Position numbers and translations under genes: made by a program | Assembly: GCA_030220185.1 (NCBI GenBank) | Contig: JASPKZ010004570.1 | Location: 186,001 to 250,000 of the forward strand | Direction of reading: 5' to 3' | Length of the DNA: 64,000 nucleotides | From: Diploptera punctata | Lineage: Eukaryota; Arthropoda; Insecta; Blattodea; Blaberidae | Shown: in pieces, positions 10,186-21,775 of the stretch | How the letters are laid out: every line of letters begins with the position of its first letter | How positions within the stretch are numbered: the stretch's first letter is position 1 | Notes under the pieces: model-generated | The model's input: the letters and a program-made list of their open reading frames with translations, nothing else | Databases searched by the model: none | Told to the model about the DNA's origin: nothing

Positions 10186-11428
10186 CAGGCATGAGGAGCT
10201 TGGGCTCCGAGAGCTCATAACAAATCCTCCTTATCAATACCCATTCCACACATTTGTACCTGCACTGGAGATGCAGGTACACAGTGATTGACAGTACACA
10301 GTGAAAGTCAGTGGCATTCAATCCAGCGTGAGCAAAGCAACTTCTAAACACATATATCATTATAATACTGACTGGGTAAATGATTATTTTTGCATTTAGA
10401 ATGGCACGAAAGTTGTTTGTTTATTGTGTTCTACGCGGTTCCGTCATGTGAAACACTATAATATCCCACGACATTTCAGATGTTCACATGCAAATCAATA
10501 CTGACAGGCACAGACACGATTAGAAATATATAACTATATTTTCGGAGGGACATATTAATGATATATACTTTTAAAATACATTAGGTAACATGCATGGATT
10601 TCAAATTCACAAATTAAATATAATAGATATAGGGGACATTGTATGTTTTGTTTACACAGGGGATGACAGGATGAGATTTTTAAATAATCTAAAGCAGCAA
10701 ACATTTCAAAACGATAGCAGACAACCACTTTCAGAGAATTCAGTACGTGCTAGTTACCGGATTTTAAAATTGACTGCTGAGAAATCATAACAAATCTAAA
10801 ACACTCTCCAGATTAAACGATGACACCCTTGTCCCAATATGTTGTTTTCAAATGCTGGGCCTTGGCACCGAAGCCATTAGCGTTCTTGCTCTCCAATATT
10901 TCTCTATGGTGGATCCAACAGGTAATACTTCACAGGTTTGTAGGTGTTCTTCATTCATTTCCTCGTCTTTATTGCATAGAGGACAATTTGGATTCGTGTA
11001 GATTCCTATTTTATATAAATGTTTGGCCAAATAGTCATGTTCTGTAAGCAGTCTAAATGTTGCTACTGTAGTTTTACGTGGAATTTCTGGAATAATATCT
11101 GGCTTCTTTACTAAAATATTCCATTTTTTGTCTTTGGCTTTATTACATAGGTCTTGTCCCAATATTACGTCTCTCTACGAGTACTATTAGCCTGACATAG
11201 ATAAATTAGTGTCAGCGGTCTATTGCGCGTCCTTCAAACATTTGCATAGATATACATAAAGTATGTACGAACGGAAGGAATTAGTGCATATGTTTCAGGT
11301 TGTAAGGTTGCGCCGCCAGTGATACTGCATGGTATGCCGAGATGACAATAACAACAGTCTTGAGTTCAATGAAAGGTGGAATGAGGAATATGTCATACTA
11401 CCCCTCATTTGCCAGCTCCCCATGCCTG
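10186..11428 (+). mobile_element. hAT-Charlie-like element, internally deleted, copy 1
   Basis: A perfect 8-bp target duplication GTCTAGTC (10178-10185, 11429-11436) flanks terminal repeats CAGGCATGAGGAGCT and CAGGCATGGGGAGCT. Inside, 10590-10788 encodes the start of the same transposase as copy 2 (YTGDDRMRFLNNLKQQTFQN). A LINE fragment interrupts it at 10841-11152. Confidence 0.9.
10841..11152 (-). mobile_element. I/R1-type LINE 3' fragment with 13-bp target duplication
   Basis: Flanked by CTTGTCCCAATAT at 10828-10840 and 11153-11165. The minus strand encodes VATFRLLTEHDYLAKHLYKI and a CPLCNKDEEMNEEHLQTC zinc-knuckle-like motif, as in the C-termini of RNase H-bearing LINEs such as 46845-47711. 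Both copies end in AAAACAAC. Confidence 0.85.
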
Positions 11429-11614
11429 GTCTAGTCAATCCTGCTGACAAAGACTACCTCACATTGAAACACAATGCAAACCCTTTATAGTTTTCTAGGA
11501 AAAAATGACATGGAATATCTAACAATTAAACAAAATGCAAACCTTCATTAAGGTTTATAGTTTTCTTGGAAAACCTTAGCTTCAGTTATTTTTTGTAACT
11601 TTCAAAACTGATTC

Positions 11615-12130
11615 ATCATCATCATCATCATCAGGTATCATGGCAGCTGCCACTGTCCTACGGAAACCAAATGCCATTTCTCTCTGTCCATCCATTGATC
11701 TTTCTCCAATCCTCTGATATTCATAGCTGCTTGTACCCCTTCTATCCAAGTTTTCTTCAGTCTTCCTCTCTTCCTCCTTTCCATTGGCATCCATTCCATA
11801 ACAATTTTAGGCAATCTTTGCTGTGGCATTCTTTTGACATGGCCATACCACTGTAATCTTTTCTTTTCTATGTCTGTGATGTCCGGCTCCTCTTGTACAC
11901 CCATAATTTCCCTTATTTCATATTCTAACCATTCTAGATTTTCCAGCTGATCATCTTAAAACATCCATTTCTGTACCGGTACTTAAAATTCTTTTCATTT
12001 CTCTGGTAGGAATTTGCCAGACTTCAGCACCATATGTTAAAATGCTCTGAATTATGGTTTGATATATTTGCAATTTTCTATTTTTTGTAATATTTTTGCT
12101 TCACCAAACAGAGTTTAAAGCATTTATTGC
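11615..12130 (-). mobile_element. RTE-like LINE 3' fragment
   Basis: The minus strand encodes KRLQWYGHVKRMPQQRLPK and KRGRLKKTWIEGVQAAM, the conserved C-terminus after the RT domain of many insect LINEs (RL.W.GHV.RM...R....GR....W). An ATCATCATC run near 11610 (TGA-type on the minus strand) is the 3' tail. Upstream parts are degenerate. Confidence 0.8.
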
Positions 12131-12317
12131 TTGGTTAAATGTTAAAAAAAAAGTTTGTCTCTTCCTCCCCATCACTATGAGAAGTGAACGTGAGGGTGAG
12201 AGAGAGGTTTCTAATTATACCAGGACACTCCAAACAGGGTGCTCCATTACACCCTGATGTTAAAGATAACTCTTTTAAAATTGAATACACTTTAAGAATA
12301 TAAAACAATTAAGTTAT

Positions 12318-12455
12318 GTAGTAGGAAATAACACTATGAGGTTTACATTAATTAATAATAAACTGAGTTGTGAAAGTGATTTGCATCGAGAATGTCACAA
12401 AAGCAGTGATGAAACCCTGGGTCTGCAGGAAGTTAAGAAAAAACTGAGGTGAGTC
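12318..12455 (+). mobile_element. PLE tail, single copy
   Basis: Begins AACACTATGAGGTTT and ends AACTGAGGTGAGTC, as in the palindromic copy at 22786-23040, but here only one orientation is present. It holds the hammerhead-like motif listed separately. Confidence 0.6.
12382..12427 (+). ncRNA. Hammerhead-ribozyme-like motif (degenerate core)
   Basis: Outer stem TGCA/TGCA, core TCGAGAA (a degenerate CUGANGA), hairpin GTCAC..GTGAT, GAAA, stem III ACCC-T-GGGT and predicted site C. Structure is kept while the first core bases are mutated. Confidence 0.4.
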
Positions 12456-13020
12456 AACGAATAACTCAGAATTAATATAAAACAATATTTTCCAATGCTT
12501 TCATATTCTGGGATGGAGTGAGGAATTACAGGATAGATCAAAGATATGGTGCATCAAATTAAGTGTGGAATATTCTGATTTCAGATGGTAAAATAGCATT
12601 GTAGGCCTATACACCTTGTAATTCTGTGAAGAAAAATGAAGTGCAAGAAAACTGGAAATACGTATTTTGGGGGTTGTTGTACATAAATAATTTAAACATC
12701 TAAAAAATAAGTAAATTTATGTGAAAATAATTTTAAAGTGATATATTCCACTCTGATCTAATAAGACTTTTTTTTAGTAATATTAGGGTCTATATGTCTA
12801 AATTTAGGTTCAGGACCTATGTCTAAAATACACTCATATCCTTTTACACGAAGATGCTTTTGAATTGCTTGTTACTTTATCATTGGTAATATAAATATAT
12901 TAACCTCAACATACTTATAAAATTAGTATATTTTAAGAGACAAATATCTCATCATAACAAAATAAAGCTTCGACAAAAAAATAACACAATATTTTATTAA
13001 ACCATTAATTTTGATTCTTT
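12456..13020. other. AT-rich intron, nothing recognised
   Basis: No long reading frame, tRNA-like box or inverted repeat was seen. Confidence 0.5.
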
Positions 13021-13405
13021 GCCGCGGTGGACTAGTGGTTATGCTCCTTACCTATGGTCCCGAGGGTCACGAGTTCAAACCCGGCCGGGGTCAATGGATT
13101 TTTTTAGGACGGAAAAATCCAAGGAGCGAGTCCTCTGGGAGGAACTTTAAGCCGTGGGTCCAGAGTCTGAAGATTTTCAGGCTCGTAAAAGATCCTTAAG
13201 CCTGAACGAAAAGGCCTCTAAGCAAAATTTACTGAATTTTCCCGTCCTAGTACTACCTTGGTTTCCTAGATGTCAGTATGAGGCAGGATGCTGACCACGG
13301 ACCACTCAAATGACATCTATACAAAAACAAGTGTAACTAAATTAGTATGGTTCAAATTCTTCCCTGTAGGGGGAGAGCGCCTAAATCTCTGTTAAGGGAA
13401 ACATT
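13021..13405 (+). mobile_element. tRNA-derived SINE, family B
   Basis: The tRNA-like head GCCGCGGTGGACTAGTGGTT holds the A box, and GAGTTCAAACCCGGC is the B-box region. The body includes TCTGAAGATTTTCAGGCTCG and a TTCCTAGATGTCAGTATGAG block. It is the fullest of three copies (also 24805 and 57177). Confidence 0.8.
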
Positions 13406-13589
13406 AGATATTTTGACTATTTTTTGCTACACATTTATGTATATATTTGGAGATTAATATTACATAAAAATCCAGACTACTTATAACAAAAAAAAAACTT
13501 TTTTTAAATCTCAAAATGCTTCAAAACCAGCAATTGTAAAGCACAAGAAAGAAAAAAATACAATGATTATTATGATGTATATGACCAAC

Positions 13590-13735
13590 ATATATTTATC
13601 TGCTATACCACCTCAACCCTAAAGGCAAAAGAGACCTCGGAAGACCATTCAACCAATGGAAAGATCAGTTTTTGTAGTCGCAGAATGGGCATCTCACCCA
13701 ATACTGCATTCGGAAGAAGAAGATTGATTATGAAA
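13590..13735 (+). mobile_element. RTE-like LINE 3' fragment
   Basis: Encodes a weak KRDLGRPFNQWKDQ motif and an AGAAGAAGATTGATTATG tail. Short and diverged. Confidence 0.5.
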
Positions 13736-13820
13736 GTTAAATTAGTTATTTTTTATAAATAAATATATGGATTTCTATTATAAACAGAAAAATCAAATGA
13801 AAATATTAAAAGTAACTTAC

Positions 13821-13945
13821 AGCACTTGTAGCTTCTAAGTCACAGCCATCGTCGCCATTGCAGCCAGGACCTATCCATGGCTCTAATTCTCTTTCTTGTA
13901 CTTGGCCATTAAACTTCGATATGGCACTGTCTGTCTTAAACGTTC
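13821..13945 (-). CDS. Atx2: Ataxin-2 exon 4 (residues 117-158, Lsm to LsmAD linker)
   Basis: Fourth coding exon. The acceptor is TTGTTACAG, the donor GCT|GTAAGT, and the 125 bp plus one carried base give 42 codons. The peptide begins [10 protein letters not shown] and includes ERELEPW, matching the linker of ataxin-2 (FTDSAIS...LEPW), then an acidic stretch rich in G, D and C ([13 protein letters not shown]). It joins the Lsm and LsmAD domains. No open reading frame of 60 codons exists here because stops flank the exon, so it was found by tracking phase and homology. Confidence 0.9.
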
Positions 13946-14443
13946 CTGTAACAAAGTTATTAAATTGGGTACATAACTTTCACCCACTCAAAAAGTCTTA
14001 CATAATGAGTTAATCTAAAAAAAAATGTGTATTAAAAAAAATAACAGAAATGTACAATGACATTACTTCTGCAGAGCTGAGCATGTGCAATAAACTGTAA
14101 GTACATTGTCGGCCAGTAAAACCACATGTCTGTCAATAACCCTTCAATTCAAGTGCAAGGATTTCTCACTTCCAAGTTAGAAGATCACCTATCTTTATCA
14201 CAGAATATGTTGAAAATTAAGTCAGAATTGTATAGCATATAAAAAAATATTATTTCCAAAATCTTCTGTGAAAAAAATATATGATTATTCTAATTGCAAC
14301 GGAACTTTAGAAATCCACACGCTTTAAATGACACTTCACTAACCGACAACTTGCTTTCAGTCCACCATGAGTTCTCAGCACATTTAAAAATAATGGTACT
14401 TTACTATAATAGTACCTTATTGAATTAGAAAATTGAATTTATT
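13946..14443. other. Intron 3 sequence, nothing recognised
   Basis: AT-rich, no feature seen. Confidence 0.5.
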
Positions 14444-14530
14444 TGGGTAAAATTTTTTATCACTCACCTCATATTAATAATGATATGAGGTGAGTGATAA
14501 AATTTTTTACCTAAATGAATATACCTCACA
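14441..14530. mobile_element. Palindromic PLE end
   Basis: Arms of about 33 bp (TATCACTCACCTCATAT and its complement) around a small loop near 14478, followed by ATACCTCACAGTGTGAATTC. The CACTCACCTCATA motif and the AGTGTGAATTCCT end recur at the ends of other PLE copies. Confidence 0.55.
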
Positions 14531-14764
14531 GTGTGAATTCCTAAAATAAGTAATAGAAAAGTGAAACATATATTACCCAAGAATGCGATGCCCGATGATA
14601 ACTTTTGTAAAAGTTACCACATTTGATGAAATTTAATCTACATTTCTGTACTGTGAATCTTTCAAATCATAGTTAGGCTTGCGGCTGAAATCACTCGAGT
14701 ATAAGAAGATGAATTCCACTCCATTGGAAGTTTCTACATTTTGAAACTGCCAGTCATTATAACT

Positions 14765-16600
14765 AAATAACTAACTAACTCACTGGCACTATCAAACCCA
14801 TAGGTTCATGGCCGCACGGACACAAGATCTCCATACAACCCTATCCTGAGCTAAAGTTTTCCAATTATTCCCTGTATAATCTACTTCCCTCAAATTATGG
14901 TTAATGTTATTCTCCCACCTCATTCTTGGTCTACCAATTGGGTGTTTTCCCGCTGGTTATCCTACAAGAAGCTTCCATGCACGTCTTTCATTCCCCACTT
15001 GTGCCACATGTCCTGCCCATCTCACTCTACGAGACTTAATTGTTCTTATTATATCTGGCTTCCTATAAAATCCATGTAGTTCACTGTTATGTAGTCTTCT
15101 CCATTCACCTGTCTGTTCATCTCTCTTTGGTCCAAAAATCTTCCTAAGAACTTTATTCTCAAATACTCGTAATCTCCTTTCCTCCCTTAAAGTAAGAGTC
15201 CATGTTTTGCATCCATATAATATAACTAGTAGAATAATAGTTTATATATATTTTCAGTTTAACATTTTTTTGAAAGGAGTTGGGACGTCAAGAGTCTCTG
15301 TAATGCATAATAGCACGCATTTCCAGAATTGAGCCTATATTTAATTTCTTTGTGCATCTCATTCCTATTTGTGATTATTGTTCCTAGGTATTTGAATTCA
15401 GCAACTTTCCTCAAAATTTCCCTCATTTGTCATTAGCTGTCCATTTCCATTATATAATGTATTTCTATGTGTGACCATATATTTAGTTTTATTGATATTT
15501 ACTTCCAGTCCCAATTTCTTAGTGTTACTCAATAGTGTGTGCGTGTTGCCCTTTAGTATCTCCTATCGGCTATCATCCCAATAGGACTACATCATCAGCA
15601 TAAACTAACAGCTTATTAATACCATTGAGTTGTAGGCCTTCTTCATCCTCTAAAGATTTGATGGCATGCTCTAGTACAAAATTAAATAGTAGAGGAGATA
15701 GTGCATCTCTTTGCTTCAACCTATTGTGAATTTCAAAAGTATCCAAAAACTGTTTGCCTACACGCACCCTATTCATTGTACCATTTAGACACATTCGTAT
15801 AAGTCTAACTAACTTTTAGAAATTCCCAACTCCAGAAGTATACTATAGCCTAACTTCTCCCTCTTAATTGGATCGTATGCCTTTTTGAAGTTGACGTATA
15901 GTTGATGTACAGTACCGTTATATTCCTATTTCTTTTCTAAAATCTGTCTTATACTAAAGATCTGATCTGCTGTAGACCTGTTTCTTCTAAATCCACATTA
16001 ATAATCTCCTAGAATGTCATCAATATAGGGAGTATGTCTGCTTACTAATATGAGGCACTTAGAATAGCAAGGGCATATCAACAAAAATCACATTTTTTAT
16101 TATTGAATATAAACTTTCGACTTTCTTCTTTCATCCAAATTATAAACCACTACAGAACACAATATTTAACTTCTATGATCGATGGATATGCTACGTCACA
16201 TGGTATACAGTAAAAAGTTTGTGAAACTTTAATTGCATTTTTCTAAAAACTATTCTTTTGCATATACACCCTTGCTATTCTAAGCGCCTCATATATTTGT
16301 TAGAATTTTGTACGAAGTTGAAAGTAATGAGATGCCCCTGTAGTTGTTGCAATTAGATTTATCTCCTATTTGATAAATTGGTATGATAATTGATTCTTTC
16401 CACTCATCTGGAAAAGCTTTTTCTCGAATTCAGCACATATTGTCCATAAATTTTTCTCCCCTTATTTTATCAGTTCTGCTGGAATCTCATCTGAACCTGA
16501 TGCTTTATACATCTTCAATTTTTCTATTGCCATTTCAACCTCTAATTCACTTGGTTCTGCTACTAATTTTAAGGGATTAATAAAAAAATACTCAATACAT
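14765..16600 (-). mobile_element. RTE-like LINE, reverse transcriptase to 3' end
   Basis: Minus-strand coding traces in order: SEWKESIIIPIYQIGDKSNC and NYRGISLL (16300-16420), CGFRRNRSTADQIF (about 15960-16010), ALSPLLFNFVLEHAI, and LLVYADDVVLLG with the catalytic YADD (15573-15640). The C-terminal W.GH.A...R motif and GRP follow near 14900-15060. The 3' end reads ...GGTTTGATAGTGCCAGTGAG. Frameshifts are many, and a MITE is inserted at 16051-16291. Confidence 0.85.
16051..16291. mobile_element. MITE with about 28-bp terminal inverted repeats
   Basis: The ends TGAGGCACTTAGAATAGCAA and TGAGGCGCTTAGAATAGCAA are inverted. It interrupts the LINE reading frame, with TA (possibly longer) on each side. 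Confidence 0.75.
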
Positions 16601-16850
16601 AATTTACCACGGTATCTAACTTGATATCAACAGAGATCAATAAATTTTTATATTTACATATCTTTTAATGTGAAAAGGCAAATAAAATCACATGTTGTTC
16701 ATAATAATGTACTATCCAAAGCTAAACTTTTTATCTACAATCACTGCTATACAATTTGCATATTTAATATTTTACTGACCACCAATACAATAAAATTTAG
16801 AACATAAAATAAGAACTGTATATACCTCAAATATTTATGTCATTTTTTAT

Positions 16851-17166
16851 AGTCCACCGCTGTGGTCTCGAGGTAACGTGCTGCCTTGTCACGCAGCAGA
16901 CCCAGGTTCAATTCCCAGTAAGGACAGACTCCTGGGTGAGGTTTTTTTTTTCGGGGTTTTTCCTCACCTGTAAGACAAATATCAGGAAGCTTAGGGTCCA
17001 ACGGTCCCCAAAAATCATATGGCCATCATCATCCTTCACCAGTGTGGAAAGCAATGGGAAGCTACCACACCTCTAATTCCCTAGTAAAGCTGCAAAGTGT
17101 AGCATGAAAAAGCTGTTATTGCAGTGAAGGACCTGCTCTTGGGCAGAATTACTATGGATTGATGGA
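16851..17166 (+). mobile_element. tRNA-derived SINE, family C
   Basis: Head CCACCGCTGTGGTCTCGAGG and a B-box-like AGGTTCAATTCCC, body with CTCACCTGTAAGACAAAT, 3' block GAAGGACCTGCTCTTGGGC and an ATTACTATGGATTGATGG end. Confidence 0.8.
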
Positions 17167-17999
17167 TTATTTTATATGTTGAGAATACATGGTCTATGCA
17201 GCAAACAGGAAGTAAGTTTTCAACTGGTAAGTCTCATACATATAACCATGAATTCAAGTGGATTTCTCAACTTCAATTAGTAAGAATAATTACCTACCTC
17301 TTTATAGAAGATGTTGAATGTTATATCCTTATACCAAGACACATTTCTGATATATTTAAGGAGAAAATATGAAATTCCTGTCTCAAGTGCAAACTTTTGC
17401 AGAGATTTCTTTGACCTTCTTTTTGAAGTTTTTCCTCAGCAGCAGTTTTCACATCCCATTTCTTATCAAGAATAGATCCAGTTTACCTCTATTTATTTAC
17501 AAGGTTAGAGAAAGTATTTGTGAGAGTTGCACAAACTCGGAAATTTCCTTAAAAAGAGTAGCCTCACTCTTCTGCAAGATTTTGTTTTCATTTAATTAAT
17601 TGTACAAAAAAATGTTCTATTCTAAAGTGAACCTAAGTTGTGGCATTATAACAATACAATCAATTACAACACTTTCTGGAATTATCACATTTTTCAACTC
17701 TAGCCAATGCGACTTTATCTGGGAAATTGAAGGTTATGGGAAGTACTGCTCATTATTGGTGCATGCTTTTAATGCAAGAACTGATGTGGTTCAGCAAATC
17801 ACAAAATAATGGTACTGTATATGTGGGGAAAGACAAACAAGAAAATATTCCTATTTGGCATGTTCAATGCCATATGCACCTCAAAACTGGTACACAATGA
17901 GAAAAATAAGAGTAAAATTCAAAATTAGTTGGAATAAAAAATCCAATATGAGCATATAAAATTACTATTTGTTAGTGTAATAGGAAAATATGAACTAAC
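17167..17999. other. Intron 3 sequence, nothing identified
   Basis: Reading frames at 17369-17599 (plus) are short and low-complexity. A minus-strand stretch rich in lysine and serine is also open in parts but matches no family I know. Confidence 0.4.
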
Positions 18000-18207
18000 C
18001 TCTTGTAGCATACTCAAGGTCGACATCCCTTGCTTGAATTGTAATAATATCCTCTGGCTTGAAAATCAGCTTCTCAACAACTGAATCAACATTGATCTTC
18101 GTTGGATTATTAGGATCAACTTTGTGAGCCATCTCTAAAACTATTTCAAAAGCGCTCGAGAATGTACGAAATACACCCTCAAACATAGAACCATTCATAG
18201 TCAATAC
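18000..18207 (-). CDS. Atx2: Ataxin-2 exon 3 (residues 48-116, core of Lsm domain)
   Basis: Third coding exon, with acceptor TTCTTTTAG and donor AGAG|GTTAGT; it enters in phase 0 and leaves one base for the next codon. It encodes the bulk of the Lsm domain, including [27 protein letters not shown] and [33 protein letters not shown] is a hallmark of the ataxin-2 family rather than of generic Sm proteins, so the identification is secure. The domain is expected to bind RNA and partner proteins. There is no frameshift or stop, and the high conservation contrasts sharply with the degenerate repeats on both sides. Confidence 0.96.
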
Positions 18208-18754
18208 CTAAAAGAAGATAATAACAAACTTAAAATATTATAAAACTAAAATAGAACAATGTAATACATTTCATAGTGTGTTCAAAAAAATCTCCTTCAG
18301 TTGCACCATTCCACGAGAAACTGAAAGATAAGCAGAACATAAAAATCTGTTTTGCTTATGTTAATTCACAAATTCACCTGAAATGGTACAAATTTATAGA
18401 AAAATTATAAACAGGTAATCAAGCACTTTAATTTATGTTAACACATGTATGTGATTGAAGAAGTAGGATGTGCTAATAATAACTTGTACATGGAAAAGTT
18501 TTTACTACCAAGTATGATAAAAAAAGAAAAAAAACATTGTATAGTAATCATGATTTAGCATGTTTATGTTTTGAAAGTATACATAATATCCATAAAAACT
18601 ATGATGATTATTCATATTCAGTGTGATAATTCACCCACTTTTCTCATAGAAACAAACCATCATACAATGTTACCATTTAAACCACATTATCAGTTGTCAT
18701 CGTGTTCGGTTGATTACTTGGTGTTTAATGTGCTGCATCCAACAGCAGTCTAAT
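18208..18754. other. Start of the left side of intron 2, nothing recognised
   Basis: AT-rich, no feature seen. Confidence 0.5.
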
Positions 18755-19626
18755 TCTCCAGTACTTTGGAAGTTTCCCGTTTGTCATCTATTTCTTCCTT
18801 TGGATGGATACATGCCAATCATGACCCATATTAAATCTGAAATTGAGTGACTGTTGTCTTCCATGGATGTTCTGATACGGATTTGGCGTTGTAAAAGAGA
18901 TATTCCCATTTCTTTAACAATGATTTCAGGCTGTTATTAATGTCCTTGGTTTTTGATTTTATGTGCTGTTTAGCCAAAATATAAGATTTGGTTTCAGTGT
19001 TAGTGATTGTGTTTTCAGAGAACTTGTCTTTGCAAGATATGCTGTTTCACTGCCTAAGATCCCACAATGTGATTGAATCCACTGTAGGATTTCTTTACCA
19101 TAGCTTTTAGTACTAGGTGGGATTTTTTCATGGTTTATTGAAATATCAAATATCTATTCCAGTTCTTAAAATCTTCGATGAAAGTGGACTGGGTTTCAGT
19201 TTTCATATCTGCGGTTGATTCCTTCTTCACATGTTTTCTAGTGGTCACATCATCATCTCATACTGCAAAATTCTTTTTTTTTTAAGTGATAACAGGAGAG
19301 GATAATTCCATTTTATAATCCTAATTGCTCTAATTGAGGTTGTTTGACTGAAACCATTGTTATTCACAGATGCATATTTTGTCACTATGTTTAATGTTTC
19401 AATCATTCTAAGTGCCATTATGAGAATTTCTTCACAGTATTGTAGAATGGGTTTTATGTATAGTTTACAGGTAGCATTTAAAAGTTTTTCTAGAACAGCC
19501 CCATTTTACTCCCTGGATAATCTTTTTTGAGGATGTTCATTCCCTTTATCGCTCTCCACTTACTTTCTCTCTATATGATTTTTCTAAGACAATTTGTGAT
19601 CTAATATGACCCTTGGGTATATGTTG

Positions 19627-19746
19627 CGGAAAGCAACGGGAAGCTACCACACCTACACAATTCCCTAGTAAAGCTGCAAGCACAGCATGAAAATGCTATG
19701 ATTGCAGTGAAGGACCTGCCTTCGGGCAGAATTACTATGGATGGAT
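19627..19746 (+). mobile_element. 5'-truncated SINE family C with 12-bp target duplication
   Basis: Only the 3' block of family C is present (AAAGCAACGGGAAGCTACC to ATGGAT). It is flanked by GGGTATATGTTG at 19615-19626 and 19747-19758. Confidence 0.8.
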
Positions 19747-19901
19747 GGGTATATGTTGGAATTATTCTGCACAACAGGTATGTTGTAGTGCAAATCTAGC
19801 TTTCTATATTCCCATTCTAAAAAGAAAATGTGATAAATCATTTTTAGTGTTCACAAAGATTGGGATTTCTTCAGTCCATCTCCAGGGAGTTTGCTAATAG
19901 T

Positions 19902-20228
19902 TACTTACTCACTGGCACAATCAAAACCGTAGGTTCATGGCCACATGGACATAAGCTCTCCATACATTCCTATCCTGAGCTAATGCTTTCCAATCATTCC
20001 CTGTATAATCTACTTCCCTCAAATCATAGTTAATGTTATTCTCCCACCTCATTCTTGGTCTACCAACTGGGCATTTTTCCCTCTGGCTTTGCTACAAGAA
20101 GCTTCCATGCAAGTCTTTCATTCCCCATACGTGCAACATGTCCCGCCCATCGCATTCTACGAGACTTAACTGTTCTTATTATATCTGGCTTCCTGTAAAG
20201 ACCATGTAGTTCATTGTTATGTAGTCTT
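19902..20228 (-). mobile_element. RTE-like LINE 3' end
   Basis: Near-identical to the 3' end of the copy at 14765-15100: GGCACAATCAAAACCGTAGG start, then CCACCTCATTCTTGGTCTAC and CATGTCCCGCCCATCGCATT. Confidence 0.8.
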
Positions 20229-20865
20229 TAATTCCTGTTGTAAATAATAGTTTCTTGTGCCTTCTTAAGGAAAAGATAATTATGTCTACCAATCAATACT
20301 GTTCTAACTTTTGGAGTATTTAAAATGTCAGCAAGTCATTTATATAAATGTCGAAAAGAGTGATATTCTGAACTGTACCCCATTATAGGCCAGCTACATT
20401 TGTTTTGTACTCTGACAGTGTATTGTTGTACAGTATCTTTATGAGACATGAACTGGGAGATCCATTAAACATGTTTGCCTGGTTGCTGATATTTTGTATT
20501 TTTTAAGTAGTTTGTATCTTCATATGGAGTCATATCCACTTTGAAAGTTGATATAGATGGCAGCAGTGTCTTGTCTATTGAAGGCTTTCTTTATATGTTG
20601 GCTTATTTGTTTGAAGAATGATTCACTCTGAATCCTGCTTATTTAGTTATTTTAGAATTGGAATTATGATGGCTTTCTTCCAGCCTGCTAGCACTGACAA
20701 GGACCATGAGAGTTTGCAGATTCTTAGATGAATTTTCCTTGCATTTGTTTCTGTGTGTTTTATAAATTCTGAATGGATTTGGTCGGGACCAGGAGATTTT
20801 TTGTTTTTGTTTTTTAATGAGCATAGAGCTGTACTAAGTTCATAAATAGTGTAAAAGAGTAGTAC

Positions 20866-21450
20866 ATTCTATGAACTTCTAGTGTTATTTATATATATAT
20901 ATATATATATATATGTTATTCCTTTCTGGATTTTCTTGACATATCTTGAGATTTGATATTGCATGGACTGGTGCAATCATATTTTAGGATACTAATACTG
21001 TTTAATCAATGGAATTTGTAGTTTTTATGTATGAAAGAGGTAAGTTCAAAAGATATATATATATATATATATATTAATTTTTACATTTTGAAAAACTGAT
21101 AAATATTCACATTAACACATTAATACAGGAATATACTTATACTATTTTAATAGCTCCTAACTCAGAAAACAAACTATGCTTGCAAAATTATGCAATATTT
21201 TGTACTTTCCTGACAGTGAAATAATAATCCAAAAACAAATGGCAAGAAAGTTAGAGATCTATGATTCCTTGCCACTATATTCTTTGTTAACATTCAAAAC
21301 TGGGAAATGAATGTGGATTACCTTCCATCATCTTTATTACATTCTATACTGTTGCTTTTCATTCATTTCAAATGTCCTAATATAAAGAAATAATTTTCCG
21401 GTTAATGAAATGAACTATACAGTATTTAAAGCACTAAAACTTTGATATAT
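20866..21450. other. AT-rich intron with (AT)n microsatellites
   Basis: (AT)n runs at about 20889-20914 and 21053-21074; otherwise nothing recognised. Confidence 0.6.
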
Positions 21451-21454
21451 ATAC

Positions 21455-21470
21455 ACACACACACACAGAG

Positions 21471-21511
<41 letters not shown>

Positions 21512-21625
21512 AAGGAGAGAGAAGAAAAGAGAGAGAGAGAGAAAGAAAAAGAGAGAGAGAGAGAAAGAAAAAGAGAGAGAGAGAGAGATAGAGAGAGGGA
21601 GAGAAAGAGAGAGTGAGAGAGAGCT
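21455..21625. repeat. GA-rich microsatellite
   Basis: A (CA)n run at 21453-21467 passes into about 160 bp of GAGA with interspersed AAAGAAAAAG units; an (AT)n run follows at 21641-21660. Confidence 0.9.
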
Positions 21626-21775
21626 CTTCAGTACATTTTCATATATATATATATATATATTTTCAATTGCACTTGCAATTTTTCCTGCAGTTCTGCATAT
21701 ATCATAATTAAAACATTGTGGTATATGGAACTACAAATTAGTAAATTTGTGTGTGCGTATATACAGAGTGCATTC

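Larger units (their letters stand above)
18755..20865 (-). mobile_element. I/R1-type LINE remnant with RT and RNase H traces
   Basis: The minus strand reads AAIYINFQSGYDSI..YKLLKK (RT, about 20500-20570), a degenerate G.....SLF.TFI.MT..FK block, and further on an RNase H end, ILQWIQSHCGILGSETA (about 19060-19115), whose SHCGI.GSE.A matches the last catalytic region. It is interrupted by a SINE (19627-19746) and a LINE 3' end (19902-20228). Confidence 0.65.

Noticed and set aside
17369..17810. Two adjacent plus-strand frames (76 and 69 codons) or a minus-strand exon
   Set aside because: No family match, no matching splice phases with Atx2, and no repeat copy to compare.
21455..21625. Regulatory GAGA-factor site cluster
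   Set aside because: Length and regular AAAGAAAAAG periodicity fit a microsatellite; no nearby promoter evidence.
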